Shown: positions 33,836-48,280 of the stretch, in pieces
Layout: each line of letters starts with the position of its first letter
Numbering within the stretch: the first letter of the stretch is position 1
Source of the DNA: Diphasiastrum complanatum
Lineage: Eukaryota > Streptophyta > Lycopodiopsida > Lycopodiales > Lycopodiaceae
NCBI GenBank assembly: GCA_029204225.1
Contig: CM055098.1
Coordinates: 12,583,315 to 12,647,314 of the forward strand
Direction: 5' to 3'
Length of the DNA: 64,000 nt
Translations under genes and position numbers: made by a program
Notes under the pieces: generated by a model
Seen by the model: only the letters and a program-made list of their open reading frames with translations
Databases searched by the model: none
What the model was told of the DNA's origin: nothing

Positions 33836-34721
33836 GACAGCAACAAGCTGCAAACTCCTGTGCTTTGAATCCACCTTATATAAGAGTACAATAAGAGGCA
33901 TGCTGCACCCACTCAGCTGCAAAAAAAAGCATACAAAGACTGAAAAAAACTTCGGCACATGTAGCAAATATAAGTGTTCCCCAAGAATCCGGCTTTGCAG
34001 CTTCTAAATCCATGTTTATAAACTATACACAAGCTATTATTCCTTACTCAATTCATTAGCCTTTTCCTCCAACCAATTTCAAACTTTTTCATTGGCATGT
34101 GTGAAATAAACTTAACATGGATAGTTTATGTGTGAAATTAACTTAACATGAATAATTTGCACATATGCATGAGGGCAATTATGTGTGACAAGAAGAGAGA
34201 TTAAGCTCCACAGACATTGAACTAGCTCCATCGTCTTTTGAGTCGACGAGATCATTCGAGCATCCAGAGCACAATTGTTTTGTTCTTCCTCTTTGTTATT
34301 ACAAAGTATCGTTTCAGGAAGAACACGACTTTGTCTGTATTAAGACTGTTTTATTCTTCACGACTGAATAATCATTGTTCCAGCAATCTAGGTCGTGTAT
34401 GTTGTATTGAATGCTTATATGATGCGTGTTTTGATCATTTCTTGTTAGCATATAGACTTATTGAATTGTTTTGTATGAATGATAGCATCTTGTCGATTAG
34501 TCGCTCTAGTTTCCGTACCTAATACGCTTCCGCAGATCTCCATGCATATGGAATTGATTGTGTCGATCCAGTGCGAAACTGTGATCAAGTAGGACTGACT
34601 TCGATATGTCGAAGTCAGTCTGAATCCGATAGATGTAGTTGCATGCACCGAGGATTTCCTATTAGCTTCTCTTTGTTGCGACTGGTATAGCACCGACACC
34701 CAATAGGGTATTATCCCAACA
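33836..34721. other. peroxidase 3' flank and probable LTR region
   Basis: No gene. A 31-bp direct duplication (ATGTGTGAAAT(A/T)AACTTAAC) lies at about 34,098-34,159, and a perfect hairpin at 34,593-34,620. The stretch ends CCCAACA at 34,721, directly before a degenerate primer site, so its last few hundred bases are probably a Copia LTR whose start was not found. Confidence 0.45.
34593..34620. other. perfect 12-bp hairpin
   Basis: GACTGACTTCGA, a TATG loop and TCGAAGTCAGTC form an uninterrupted inverted repeat, 101 bp before the degenerate primer site. Perhaps a structured part of an LTR. Confidence 0.85.
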
Positions 34722-34997
34722 TGGGATCAGAGTTGTAAATCTACTCTCTGATTCTTATAGGTGGAGCTAAAGCTTACATTATCAGAATGATTGTTCCGAT
34801 AAAGAATGGACATTTGTTGTAATTGTTTCAAGTCATATAATCTACTATCTACATACACTCATCCTGAATTTCCAGATGGATTCGCAATCATAGTCTGCTC
34901 TAATGGTAGACAAACTCGATGGTTCAAATTACCACTTATGAAAATTCAAGATGAGGGTAGTACTGATGGCCAAGGAGCTTTGGGAAATAGTCGTTGG
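34722..34997 (+). pseudogene. Copia primer site and gag start, cut by an LTR
   Basis: TGGGATCAGAGT (34,722-34,733) is a two-mismatch primer site. Gag starts at ATG 34,876 and reads MVDKLDGSNYHL then KFKMRVVLMAKELWEIVVG with two stops. At 34,998 the sequence changes to the LTR of another Copia, so this gag was the insertion target. Confidence 0.75.
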
Positions 34998-35639
34998 TGT
35001 GAAAGATTCAACTAGTTTGATCATATTTGCTATATTTCCATTTATGACATATTGAGGCCAACTTTGTTTTTAGACTTAGAGATTGACTTTTCAAAGTTCA
35101 TTAGTCATTTGAATAAACACTTTTTGAAAGTGTGGGAAAGTTAGAAGGCGAGTTTGAGTAGATTCAAATTTGAATGTTGGATACTTTGAATCTAGACCCA
35201 AAAATAGTAGGGTTAGCATTTTGGTGGGAAAGCCAAGTGGTCGAATACGGTTTGGACCTGTTATAAAAGGATGTAACTCATGGAGAGAGTGATCTTCTCT
35301 CTTCTCTATCTCATTTCATGCTTATACATGCTTCTCTTGGGTTCTACTATCCATTTGGTGCACTATACTTGTGATTGCATGTAATTTTATGTGTAGAATG
35401 ATCTATAATTGCTATTTTTGGATCCACACGTGTGAAATATAGTAGCTTACTAGTTTTGTACAAACAACAATAGTACTTTATCATTTTATTCAAGTTTGAT
35501 CAAGTTCTATTAGTGTTTGCATCTCATTTCATGTGTAGATGCTGATTTTTCTACATTGGTGAGATTGATAACGGTATTTCTCTTTCTAACCAAAGATCTT
35601 TCAAGTTGATTGGATCTTAAGGATCTGAAAACTTTCACA
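34998..35639 (+). repeat. Copia LTR, family A copy 1
   Basis: 642 bp from TGTGAAAGATT to AACTTTCACA, followed by a primer site. It closely matches 47,045-47,682 throughout. TATAAAA is at 35,262 and the palindrome TCCACACGTGTGAA at 35,423-35,436. Confidence 0.9.
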
Positions 35640-35651
35640 TGGTATTAAAGC
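35640..35651 (+). promoter_or_regulatory. primer-binding site, degenerate
   Basis: TGGTATTAAAGC has two changes from the canonical TGGTATCAGAGC; the family A copy 2 site at 47,683 is canonical. Confidence 0.8.
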
Positions 35652-36241
35652 TTGTGTTTCAAGTTATGAAGGAGGAAATCAGATCTATCAATGATTTGGT
35701 GAAGATATCAAGTCTAGAGCATGCTAGAGGGGATTCTACACCAAAATCGAGTTTTTTGCTTTTGTAGATTGGATCTTTTGTAGATCAAAACCCTATATAG
35801 GTCTATAAACTTGATCAATTCCGATTTTTTAATTTCACATACTGGATTTGGCCAATTTTTGGATCATTGGATCAGCCTTAGTGGTGGGTATGAGATTGCA
35901 TAATCAAATTTCAGCATTTGCATGTAGATTTGGAATAGTCAATTTTTTGTGATTTTGACAAAACCCTAATTTTGATTGGATCTCTAGATATTGAGGTTGC
36001 TGGACTTCATTTGAGTGTGTTTCAATCTTGGGAAGTGGAAAAAGTCCTTAGATTGAGGGTAGATCATAGGTTGATCAAGATTCTATGATTCTATGTGTTG
36101 ATTTGCTTGGTATAAGTGCTAGAAGAGAATTTTTGAGATAGTTTCAAATCTTAGTGATTTCTTTTGAAAGAATTTGTTGTTGTTAAAAGGAGTGCTTTGT
36201 GCATTGAAATGGGTTGAAAAAGAAGATCAGGTCATTTCTAC

Positions 36242-37680
36242 ATGGCAACCTCAATTGGAGTCATGTTGGAAGCCAATGATAGCCTTACCTCAAGTAGCAT
36301 TTCATTGTGGAAAGTGAGGATGGAGTCACTTCTTGAGATGAATGATGTTTTGGATATTGTTGTAGGTTTGGAGGAGAGACTAGCAACACAACAAGATCAA
36401 GTGAGGTATGACAAGAGGGCCAAGAAGGCTCTACACATGATAAAGATGAATGTTACCAATGAGCAGGCTCAAGGAAGTTGGTAGGTGCACATCATCTTTG
36501 GAAGCTTGGGATTCATTGAAGAAGCTTTATGAATCCAACTCTACTTCTAGAGTGTTGACTCTAAAAAGGCAATTCTTTTCTTGTTTGCAAAAGAATGAAG
36601 AAAGTCCAAGTACTTTTGTTTTAAGGATGAAAGCATTGAATGATGAGTTGGCTTGCATTGATGAAAGCATTAAGGAAGGAGAGCTTTTTGAAGTAATTCT
36701 TAATGGCTTGTTGGATGCTCATGCTAACATTGTTAAAAGTATTGCTATTCAAAATACTTTGTCAAGTTTGATGGATCTTCAAGAGATCTTGATCAATGAG
36801 GAATATAGGCTTCAAGCAAGAGGTGGATCTACATCGACACTTCAAGAGGATGCTATGTTCACAAAGGGCAAATTAAGGCATCCAAACCAAAAGTAAGTGG
36901 TCTAAAGGGCAAGATCAAGTGGATGCTTCTTCAAGTGTCAAAAAGAAGGATAGATCAAAGCCTTCTATTGTGGCATCAAAGGACACTTTGCAAGTGAGTG
37001 CTACAAGAAGAAGAGAGATCAAGGAGACAAGCAAGGTAATCTTACTCTTGATGAGGATGGTTTGGATGTTCAAGAAGCAAATGATGATGCTTTTGTGATG
37101 TCTTCATGTATGCTTGCTAATGATGGAGATCTAGATCCTTGGTGGATTGATAGTGGAGCAAGTTCACACATGACCTTTTGCAAAGAGTACTTCACTTCTT
37201 TGTTGGCATATGGAGATGACAAGAGGGTGATCTACATGGCCAATGATGGTGAATGTGCAATCAAAGGGATTGGCACAATTCCTATTTCTCTCTCTATAAA
37301 TAGAAATGTTCATTTGGAGGATGTCTCGTTTATTCATGATCTATTACCAAGAAATGCTTAGTGTGAGTCAAATGCTAAGTAAACGCCTCAAGGTGGAGTT
37401 TGATGGAAATGCTTGTATGATCAAAAGGAAGGATGTCTTGATTGGAAAAGGTAAAAGGAAGAGGAAGTTGTTCAAACTAGATGCTTGTGTTATTTCTAAC
37501 CAAGTTAGATGTGTTGCAAGGGAGCAAATACCTATAAGAGGTTTGGCATAAAAGGATGGGACATCTCAACTTCAAATCATTGGAGGTAATGGCTAGGAAG
37601 AAGATTGTGATAGATCTTCCAAGTTTCTTAACTAGCATCTATTACATTGCTTATGCTTAGTCTTAAACAAATCTTTCAAG
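36242..37680 (+). pseudogene. Copia family A copy 1: gag, protease and start of integrase region
   Basis: After a 590-bp leader, gag starts at ATG 36,242 (WKVRMESLLEMNDVLDIV) and shifts frame near 36,465 and 36,890. The knuckle (FYCGIKGHFASEC, about 36,965) has lost its first Cys environment. Protease WWIDSGASSHMTF is at about 37,140, then LSVSQMLSKRLKVEF and KRKLFKLDACVIS. It degrades after GTSQLQ (about 37,560) and ends near 37,680 where another LTR begins. Integrase core, RT, RNase H and 3' LTR are absent. Confidence 0.85.
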
Positions 37681-37683
37681 TAA

Positions 37684-38343
37684 TGAGCATCCTAAAAACC
37701 GAAGGCCGACTACATGTTTTCGAACCTTCACATTTTTCTCTTTAAGATTTTTTTGCCTTAACCATTTTTAGACACCTTCGTCTTTTTCGCACCTTCACAA
37801 AAAATGCCACACAGTGGCCAAGTGGCCAGAATGCATTAGAAATCATTCTAAGAAACCTTCACCTTTTTTGCCTTCTTCGCTGCCTTCAGTCTACAGGCGC
37901 CTTAGGGATTTACACACCTTAAGTCTAAGGGCACGTTCAGGAGTTGCATACCTTCAGTCTAAAGGGCACCTTCAGGTTTTTCAGGTTTTTGCTACATTGG
38001 CAGACCGATGTCGCCAACTTATCATCAACCCTAAAACAGGTGAGAAACAAATATCCTAAGGGTGGTTACCAACTTTTGTACAAATGCAAAATTGGAGTAA
38101 ATGGCAGTTAAGGCATAAGATTTTTTTTACTTGGCACTTGTAAATATATATACTAGCTAAATCAAGCTATGTAAGTGTTAATTGAATTTTTTCTTTTAAT
38201 CAGAATTTTTCTATAGCTAGCGTTATCACGCTCAACAAGCTTAAGTTGAATATTTCTACTGCTAACTGTTGCGTTTCCATTCCTACATGCCATACTCAAA
38301 TCCTCGAGCTTCCGTTGCCGCTCATGCCCGCGGTTTTATGACA
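37684..38343 (+). repeat. probable Copia 5' LTR, left edge approximate
   Basis: It ends TTTTATGACA next to a primer site at 38,344. The left part has repeated ACCTTCA and TTTTTTGCC motifs. The start near 37,684 is inferred from where the previous element stops. Confidence 0.5.
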
Positions 38344-38355
38344 TGGTATCAGGGC
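38344..38355 (+). promoter_or_regulatory. primer-binding site, one mismatch
   Basis: TGGTATCAGGGC abuts the LTR end, 130 bp before the gag ATG at 38,486. Confidence 0.85.
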
Positions 38356-38485
38356 AGACATTTCAGTAATCTGCATTTCTACTACGGATTATCAGTCTTG
38401 TTTCTATCAAGACGTCTTCTAGCAAACACACAACCAACAGTATTCTGATAGTCGTTGTTTCTACCAACGATCTCGTTCAACCAAA

Positions 38486-41390
38486 ATGGATCCATCATCT
38501 AGTCCATCTCTCATTGAAAAACTCGATGGAGATAACTACCATCTATGGAAATTCAAGATGAAGGTTATACTTCTAGACAAAGAACTGTGGGACATCGTTG
38601 ATGGCACAGAGCTCAAACCAGAAGGTGATGTAGCCATCATCACCAAGTGGAGAATGAGAGATGGCAAAGCATTTGCCATGATTACCCTCAACATCAAAGA
38701 TACTTAGATCAGCCACATACGTGCTGCTGAGACAGCTAAGGATGCATGGGACATCCTAGCAACTCTCTACGACATCAGAGACGGTATGTCCAAGCTTCAT
38801 CTGAGGAAAAAATTCTTCACCCTCAGAATGTCTGATGTAGATAGTGTTTCAAGCCACCTCAACACATTCAAAGTTCGTATGGAGCAGATGACTGCCACTG
38901 GCTCAGTCATAGAAGATTCTGATGCACTCATGACTCTATTATCGAGTCTACTTGAAGCCTACAAAAATTGGGTAATGGCAATTTCTACCCAGGAGTACCT
39001 CACTCTATCTAGAGTAATGTCGCTGCTCCTACAAGAAGAAATCATAAGATCAGCATCCTCCTCAGGCTTAGGTTTGGATCCTTAAGCTCTGTATTCAAAA
39101 AATTAGAAGTTTAGATCCAAGAGATCTACAAAGTCAAGCTCTACTGACAAGAAGAGCAACATGCAGTCTGGACCAAGTTTTGGTTTAGGATCAAATTCAA
39201 GCTCTTCATCATTCCAACCAGTGCAGAAACTTTTCTGCAGATACTATAAGAGGACTGGCCACGAAATCAAGGACTGTCGGACTTTGAAGTACAACAACGA
39301 AAAGAAGAAGCAGTTCCAACAACAAGCACATAGTGCCTCAACTAGTCACTCAAATCAGCAACAACAAGAAGAAGATGAAGTAGCTTTCATGACCAAAGTC
39401 AGAAAACAATAGGATATCGATTCTTGGTATCTAGATTTCGGAGAAACTCAACATATGACTCACCATCGTGACTGGCTGAAAGACTATAAGTCATTCACCC
39501 ACTCTTGAGTTGTGCAACTTGGAGACAACTCATCACATTCAATCGAAGGTGAAGGAACAGTCGAGGTGAGGTCAAGTTGTTGTCCAACGTCCTCCACGTT
39601 CCAAATCTGACCAAGAATCTGCTCTTAGTTAGCAGAATTGCCGATTCAGGTCGAAGGTTCAAATTTGATACAGAAGGTTGCACAATTCTTGACAAATCTC
39701 GAAAGGTTCTAACGTATGGAAGAAGAAGTGGCTATCTGTGCAAACTCAGCCATTGCTATTCTTCTAATAGTCAAACTCTTCACACAGTCACTTATGAATC
39801 AGCTGATACATTGTGGCATTTTAGACTTGGCCATCTTAAAGGATAGATCGTTACAAGACTAGGCTAGTCGCCAAAGGCTTTTCCCATATTTCAGATTTGG
39901 ATTACTCAGAAACCTTCAGCCCAGTTGTCAAACATGCTTCAATTCGCCTACTCCTCTCTTTTGTAGCCGCAGCAGATCTTGAAGTCCACCAGATGGATGT
40001 CCAGAAGACCACTTTCCTCAATGGAACCATTGAAGAGTAAATCTACATGATGCAACTAGAGGAATACAAACTCAACGACAAGCAACAACACCTCGTATGC
40101 AAAATCCACAAGGTGATCTACAGGCTGAAACAGTCACCCAGAGAATGGTTCCAGAAGATCAATGTATTTTTCATAGAGAATGGTTTTATTCCAAACTCAA
40201 TGGACTCGAATATCTACTTCAAGTCTATATCAGATTACTTCACCATCATCACTCTCTATGTAGATGATATACTGTTATTCAGTAACAATCTGAATCTGAT
40301 GTAGGATACAAAATGCATGTTGGCCTAGGAATACAAGATGACTGACATGGGTCAGTCGTCTTGTATTCAATGAGATCGACCCAACAGACTGATCTTTATC
40401 AGTCAGCAACGATATCTCAACAACATGCTAGAGAAGTATGGAATGGCCAACTACAAACCAAGTCACTTTCCACTCGACTCTAGACTAAAGCTATGAAAGG
40501 AACAGTCTCCTCAAATTGAGGCAGAAAAGGAGGAGATGAAGTGCTATCCGTTTCAATCCGTCATCGTCTCACTGATGTATGCAATGATCTGCATGTGACC
40601 TGACCTTGCATATTCGATCAGTATACTCAGCCAGTTCCTGTCAAATCAAGGCCAATATCATGGAACAACTGGAAGCAGTCAGTTGCATTATCATCAACAG
40701 AATCTGAATACATAGCTGCCACCAATGCAACCAAAGAGGCGATCTGGCTAAGGCAACTGCTTGCATACCTGAACCTTGCACAACCACTTCCTACAACAAT
40801 CTATTGTGAAGTCTGGACAGGATCCAAGCCTTTATTGAAACATTTGGGAGTATTTCAAAGTTATCAGATATGTATAAACCACTATTGACCTCTGTATCTA
40901 CTACGGTGATGACGATTCATCTGATATCCATACGATGATGACGATGCATTTGATATCCATACACTTCATGGATATACATATGCAAAGGCGATATCAACAC
41001 CAGAAGATCAACTTCTAGACTTGTCTTTTTCTTCAATAACAGTCCATTATCTTGGAACAGTTGAAAACAAACCACCATTGCAATGTCATCTACATAATCT
41101 GAGTATATTTCAGCCTCTCAAGCTACAAAGAGGCAATTTGGTTGAGAAATTTATTGTCTAATATTGGTCTCAGACTATCTAGTCCAACAGTAATTCAGTG
41201 CGACAATCAGAGTGCTATTGCATTATCTATCAATCCTAGATTTCAATCTAGAAGCAAGCACATCGAGATTAAGTACCGCTATATCAGGAGCAAGATACTC
41301 AACAAGGAGGTAAGTCTGAAATTTTGCAGATTCCAGTATATAGCCTTGCGCTTACTTGTCCAACCAAAGCCTTTTATGCAAAACTGATTC
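38486..41390 (+). pseudogene. Ty1/copia with integrase deleted: gag, protease, RT, duplicated RNase H remnants
   Basis: Gag starts at ATG 38,486 (KLDGDNYHLWKFKMKVILLD) and stays in one frame with a few stops to the knuckle CRYYKRTGHEIKDC (about 39,237; the second Cys is Tyr). The protease remnant WYLDFGETQHMTH follows, then NVLHVPNLTKNLLLVS and the pre-integrase TLWHFRLGHLKG (to 39,843). RT begins within a few bases (RYKTRLVAKGFSHIS), so the whole integrase is missing. YVDD is at about 40,258. RNase H-like pieces appear twice (VALSSTESEYIAATNATKEA about 40,680; then RNLLSNIGLRL and CDNQSAIALSINPRFQSRSK to 41,340), separated by another RT-RNase H connection, so two copies have been fused. Dead. 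Confidence 0.85.
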
Positions 41391-41580
41391 AGTATACTAT
41401 AAGAGCAAGAAGTAAAAGATGGAAACGAGGGACTAATGTCTTGCTATCTACTATTTTTTCTAATCTTATCATTTTCTCGAGAGTGAAAGATCTATTGTGA
41501 GAAGAGAAAGTTGGAAACAGCTGATAACATGACAAAAATAAGTAGTTTGTAGGTTTTTTTTGCCTATTGCAAGGGCGCGA

Positions 41581-44220
<2,640 letters not shown>

Positions 44221-44850
44221 TGTGAAAAAATTAGATGAAAAATATCATTAATGGATCAATAGATCTTTAACTAAATTTGGGTGCACATTTAGATTCGTCA
44301 ACAAGCTAGACATCATGCATCTACCATGCTAGAACTTGGACATAACTGCATATCTCATCAAAATTACTAAGATCCAATATGGCACTATACTGTTTTGTAC
44401 TAAAACAATCATACAACAGTGTTTCACATGTGTGGAATCAAGCTACACAACAAAAATAACATTCTACTCATTAGAATAGAAGATGGACATAAAAATATGA
44501 CAAAGATGGACATAGAATCAAAAGAACAATATCAAGATATATTCTCCACATAGGTATATCTATTTATAGCAACGATGGTGTCACCTCTAACTTGCCAAAT
44601 ATTGCCCTAAAATGGTAGTTTCTAGGTACTTCACCGAAAACCTAGATTTTTATGACTAGTGCAATGTATCTATATCAACCAATAAAAGTAGGTCTGAATC
44701 TGACCTTATCAGCTTGTCTACTTGCTAGAAATAGTAAGGAAACTATTCTTGGGCCTTATTGACATAAGAAAATCTATCTCTAAGTTGAAATTTTACTTTG
44801 GCCTCAAAATTGCCAAATTAGATCAACTTGACTAGTTGACATTTTTCACA
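44221..44850 (-). mobile_element. solo LTR (Copia-type) with target duplication
   Basis: The + strand starts TGTGAAAAAATT and ends ATTTTTCACA, giving inverted termini; flanks are TATTT and TATTC (4 of 5 identical). Minus-strand TATAAATA is at 44,570-44,577 and a CACATGTGTG palindrome at about 44,425. No internal region adjoins, so it is a product of LTR-LTR recombination. Confidence 0.65.
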
Positions 44851-45393
44851 TATTCTCTCTTAGAGTTAACTGGGTTATAGGATTTTCAGTTGAAAATATT
44901 TATTGTTTATAAATTGTGTGAGATCTGTGGAGATATGCAATGTAGTGAGTCATTGTGAGATCATGTTTTCTTTTTACATGTTTTGTAGATCCACAATGTG
45001 CTCATTGGATTGAGTTTATATGCATGCATAAACTACTCAATAGAACATAGGCACATTGACGAGAACTGCTCAAAGACAACTACTCACAAGCTAATAAATA
45101 TATCTATATGAGAATTAGTTATTGGACTAGGATGGATTTAGAATCAGATTGAATGTGGTGTTTTGAATTGGGGCCCACACATAAACATTAAAATATTCAT
45201 AAAAAAGATACAACTAATCGAATTAGTAGCATTACTTCTTAGTTAATTCTTTGAATCTACAGTGTAACATCAATTATCTATATTGTAGTTTATATATATA
45301 TCTATAAGTCACAACCATTATGAGTCATTTTGGATTCATTCAGAGGGTTATGTGCATAGAATCTATGACAACTTTTGGCTTTAATCATTTTGA
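44851..45393. other. no gene; probably decayed leader of the next Copia
   Basis: No primer site or ORF seen before the gag remnant at 45,394. Confidence 0.4.
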
Positions 45394-47044
45394 TTGGAAA
45401 ATGATGCAGGAGGATTCATCCTGGAGTCTAATGAGAGTCTGAATCCAACTAATTATTTAAATTGGAAGGCTATAATGGATTCACTACTTACACTCCAATA
45501 CCTTAATGGTTTCATCTTTAATGAGGTGGAAGAGCCTCATGGAAATCAAGAGTTGCAAAGATACAAAAAGAAGTTTATCTTTCCTTACATTACATCAAGA
45601 TGAATGTAAGTCATGAGCTTCTAAAAGAAGTTGCTTCTTGTACCTTGGCCAAGGAGGCATGGGATTCCTTGAAGGCCATTTATAAGTCCAAAAATACTTC
45701 TAGGATGCTTATGTTAAGGAATCAAGTCCTACAATGCATGAAAAAAAGTGGTCAGAGTGTTCAAGAATATGTTCTTAGAGTCAAATCACTTGAATATGGA
45801 ATTGAGCTCTATAGGTGATAAGATCAAGAAGAGTGAGATTTTCCAATTCATCTTGAATGTATTACAATATGAGTACTCCAATCTTGTTCAAAGTTTGCTA
45901 TCCAAGAATTCCTTCCATCCATTGAGAAGCTCCAAAGTGTTCTCATAGCAAAGGAGAGCAGGATCCAACATGTCAAAGCTAGGATGGATTCTATTTTCTT
46001 GCACAAGAGTGATGAGGAGGCAAACTTCTCCATCAAAGAAAACTAGAAAGGCAAAAAATCTAGCAGGCAATAAGGAGGTGATTCTTTAAAGGATGAAGAA
46101 GTTCAATCAAGCTCAAAGAAGGGTCAAATCCAAACTCAAGTGTTTCTATTGTGGCAAGAAGGGGCACTTTGCATCTGAGTGTTTTAGAAAAAGACATGCA
46201 CAAGGAGAGGGAAAGCAAGGGAATCTTGCAATTGACAAGGAGAAAGATGATGAAGAATTATTTTTGATGGCATCAACTAATTCATGAACATGCAAGGACA
46301 ACTCAAAGGACAATTGATTTATGTATAGTGGGGCACCTTCCCACATGACCTTTCAAAAGAAATTTTTCTCAACTCCACTCTCTTATCATGTGTTAAGAAG
46401 TCAATTTTTATGGAAACTGATCAAGGATTTAGTGTTGAAGGTGTTGGTACAATTCGTTTATGCAAAGGATCTTCAAAAGATTAAATCTATATGTACTTTT
46501 TGTGTCTTCTATTACCTAAATTTTTTTGACTGTGGATCAGTTGATGGATATAGGATTTGATGTTCATTTCAAGCATGGTATTTGCTCTATTCTCAAGGAT
46601 AACAATTGCATGGCAAGTGGCTTTAAGAAAATGAGGTTGTTTCGGCTTGATGCAAATATTTGTAATGTGAGTGTGATGATGGCAAAGGAGACGATTTCTC
46701 AAGTGGAGTTTTGGCAAAAGAGGTTTGGCCATCCTAACTTCAAATCCATGGATATCATGTGCAAGAAGGGGTTAGCACTTGGCTTACCCAAATTCTTTAC
46801 CAAGAGTGGTAAAAATTGTGAAGCTTGTAGTCTTTCAGAGACACACAAGCTTGTTTTTTCAAGGTCAATCACTAGATCTCTCACTCCTTTGGAAATTGTT
46901 CATTTGCATGTGCTTAGTATTTCTCATGAATCAATGTTGTTGCAAAGATGTATTTGATCTTCATAGATGAACATTCAAGATTCACTTGGATCTACCTTTT
47001 ATCCTTGAAAAGTTTGGTGTTTGAAACTTTTGCAAAGTTCAAAG
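45394..47044 (+). pseudogene. Ty1/copia gag to integrase start (host of nested element)
   Basis: Gag-like from 45,394 (the in-frame start is TTG, perhaps a mutated ATG): FILESNESLNPTNYLNWK, NTSRMLMLRNQVLQCM, with a stop at 45,601 and shifts. The knuckle is intact (CFYCGKKGHFASEC, about 46,140). Protease is degenerate (YSGAPSHMTF). The pre-integrase region (VEFWQKRFGHPNFKSMDIM, CEACSLSETHK) is well kept in 46,526-46,957, followed by FIDEHSRFTWIYLLSLK to 47,044. There a Copia LTR starts; integrase resumes at 49,888. Confidence 0.85.
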
Positions 47045-47682
47045 TGTGAAAGATTTCAACTAGTTTAGTCAAATTTGCTACATTTGTTTATTTGGCAATG
47101 GAGGCCAATTTCATATTAGACTTAGAGTTTGACTTTTCAAAGTTATATTAGTCTAAAAGCATTTGAATAAACACTTTTGGAAAGTGTAGTACATGAGTTA
47201 TTGGTAGATTCAATTTGAGTAGTAGAGACATTGAATCTAGTCACAAAAATATTAGGATTTTTTATTATGGAGGGAAACCAAAGTTTGAAATTAGGTTCGG
47301 ACCTGTTATAAAAGGATGTAACTCGTGGGAAGAGAAGAATTATCTCTCTCTTATCTCATTTCATGCTTATACATGAGTTCTCTTTGGGTCATCTATCCAT
47401 TGGTGCGCTATATGGGTAATATCTTGAAATTTTGTGTGTAGAATGCTCAATTTATGGTATATTCGAATCCGCAGGTGTGAAATACAGTAGCTCACTATTT
47501 TTGTATAGAAAAAAACTTCATTTCATGTTTTGATTGATTTTTGATCAAGATCTATTAGAGTTTGCATCTCGTTCATAGAGTAAATGTTGATTTTTCTACA
47601 TTGGCAAGGTTGATGATTTGTTGTCTTTCTAACCAAAGATCAAAGGGATGTTTTGGATCACAATGATCTAGAATTATTCACA
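47045..47682 (+). repeat. Copia LTR, family A copy 2 (5' LTR)
   Basis: 638 bp from TGTGAAAGATT to ATTATTCACA; partner of the copy at 34,998-35,639. TATAAAA is at 47,307, and a decayed palindrome (TCCGCAGGTGTGAA) at 47,468-47,481. Confidence 0.9.
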
Positions 47683-47694
47683 TGGTATCAGAGC
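47683..47694 (+). promoter_or_regulatory. primer-binding site (tRNA-iMet type)
   Basis: TGGTATCAGAGC directly after the LTR. Confidence 0.95.
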
Positions 47695-48280
47695 TCTTTT
47701 GTTTCAGGTTATGAAGGAAGTGATCACATCTATCAAGGATTTGGAGGATATCAGTGCTAGAGCATGCTAGATTGACTTCTACTCAAAATTCGAGTTCTTT
47801 GCATATGTAGATTGGATCTTTTGTAGATCAAAACTCAAATTAGGTCTATATACTTGATAAATTTCAATTTCACACTTCACATAATGGATTTGGCCAATTT
47901 TTGATGCATTAGAAAAGCCTAAGTGGTAGCTACAAGATTGCATATCAAGGTTTAGCAATTGCATGTAGAATTTGAAATATTCAATTTTTTGTGATTCGTC
48001 AAAACCCTAATTTTGATTGGATCTCTATTTTGTGATGTTACTAAAATTCATTTTAGTATGTTTCAATCTTAGGAAGTATCAAGAGTCATTATATTGAGGA
48101 TAGATCATAGGTTGATCAAGATTTCATTATTCTAAGTGTTGATTTGCTTGATATAAGTGCTAGAAGAGAATTGAGAGGTTCCATATCTTTGTGATTTCTT
48201 TTTGGAAACATTTGTTATATTTCAAAAGAGTTTTTTATGCATTGTAACAGGTTGAAAGAGAATGATCAGGTCATTGCAGC

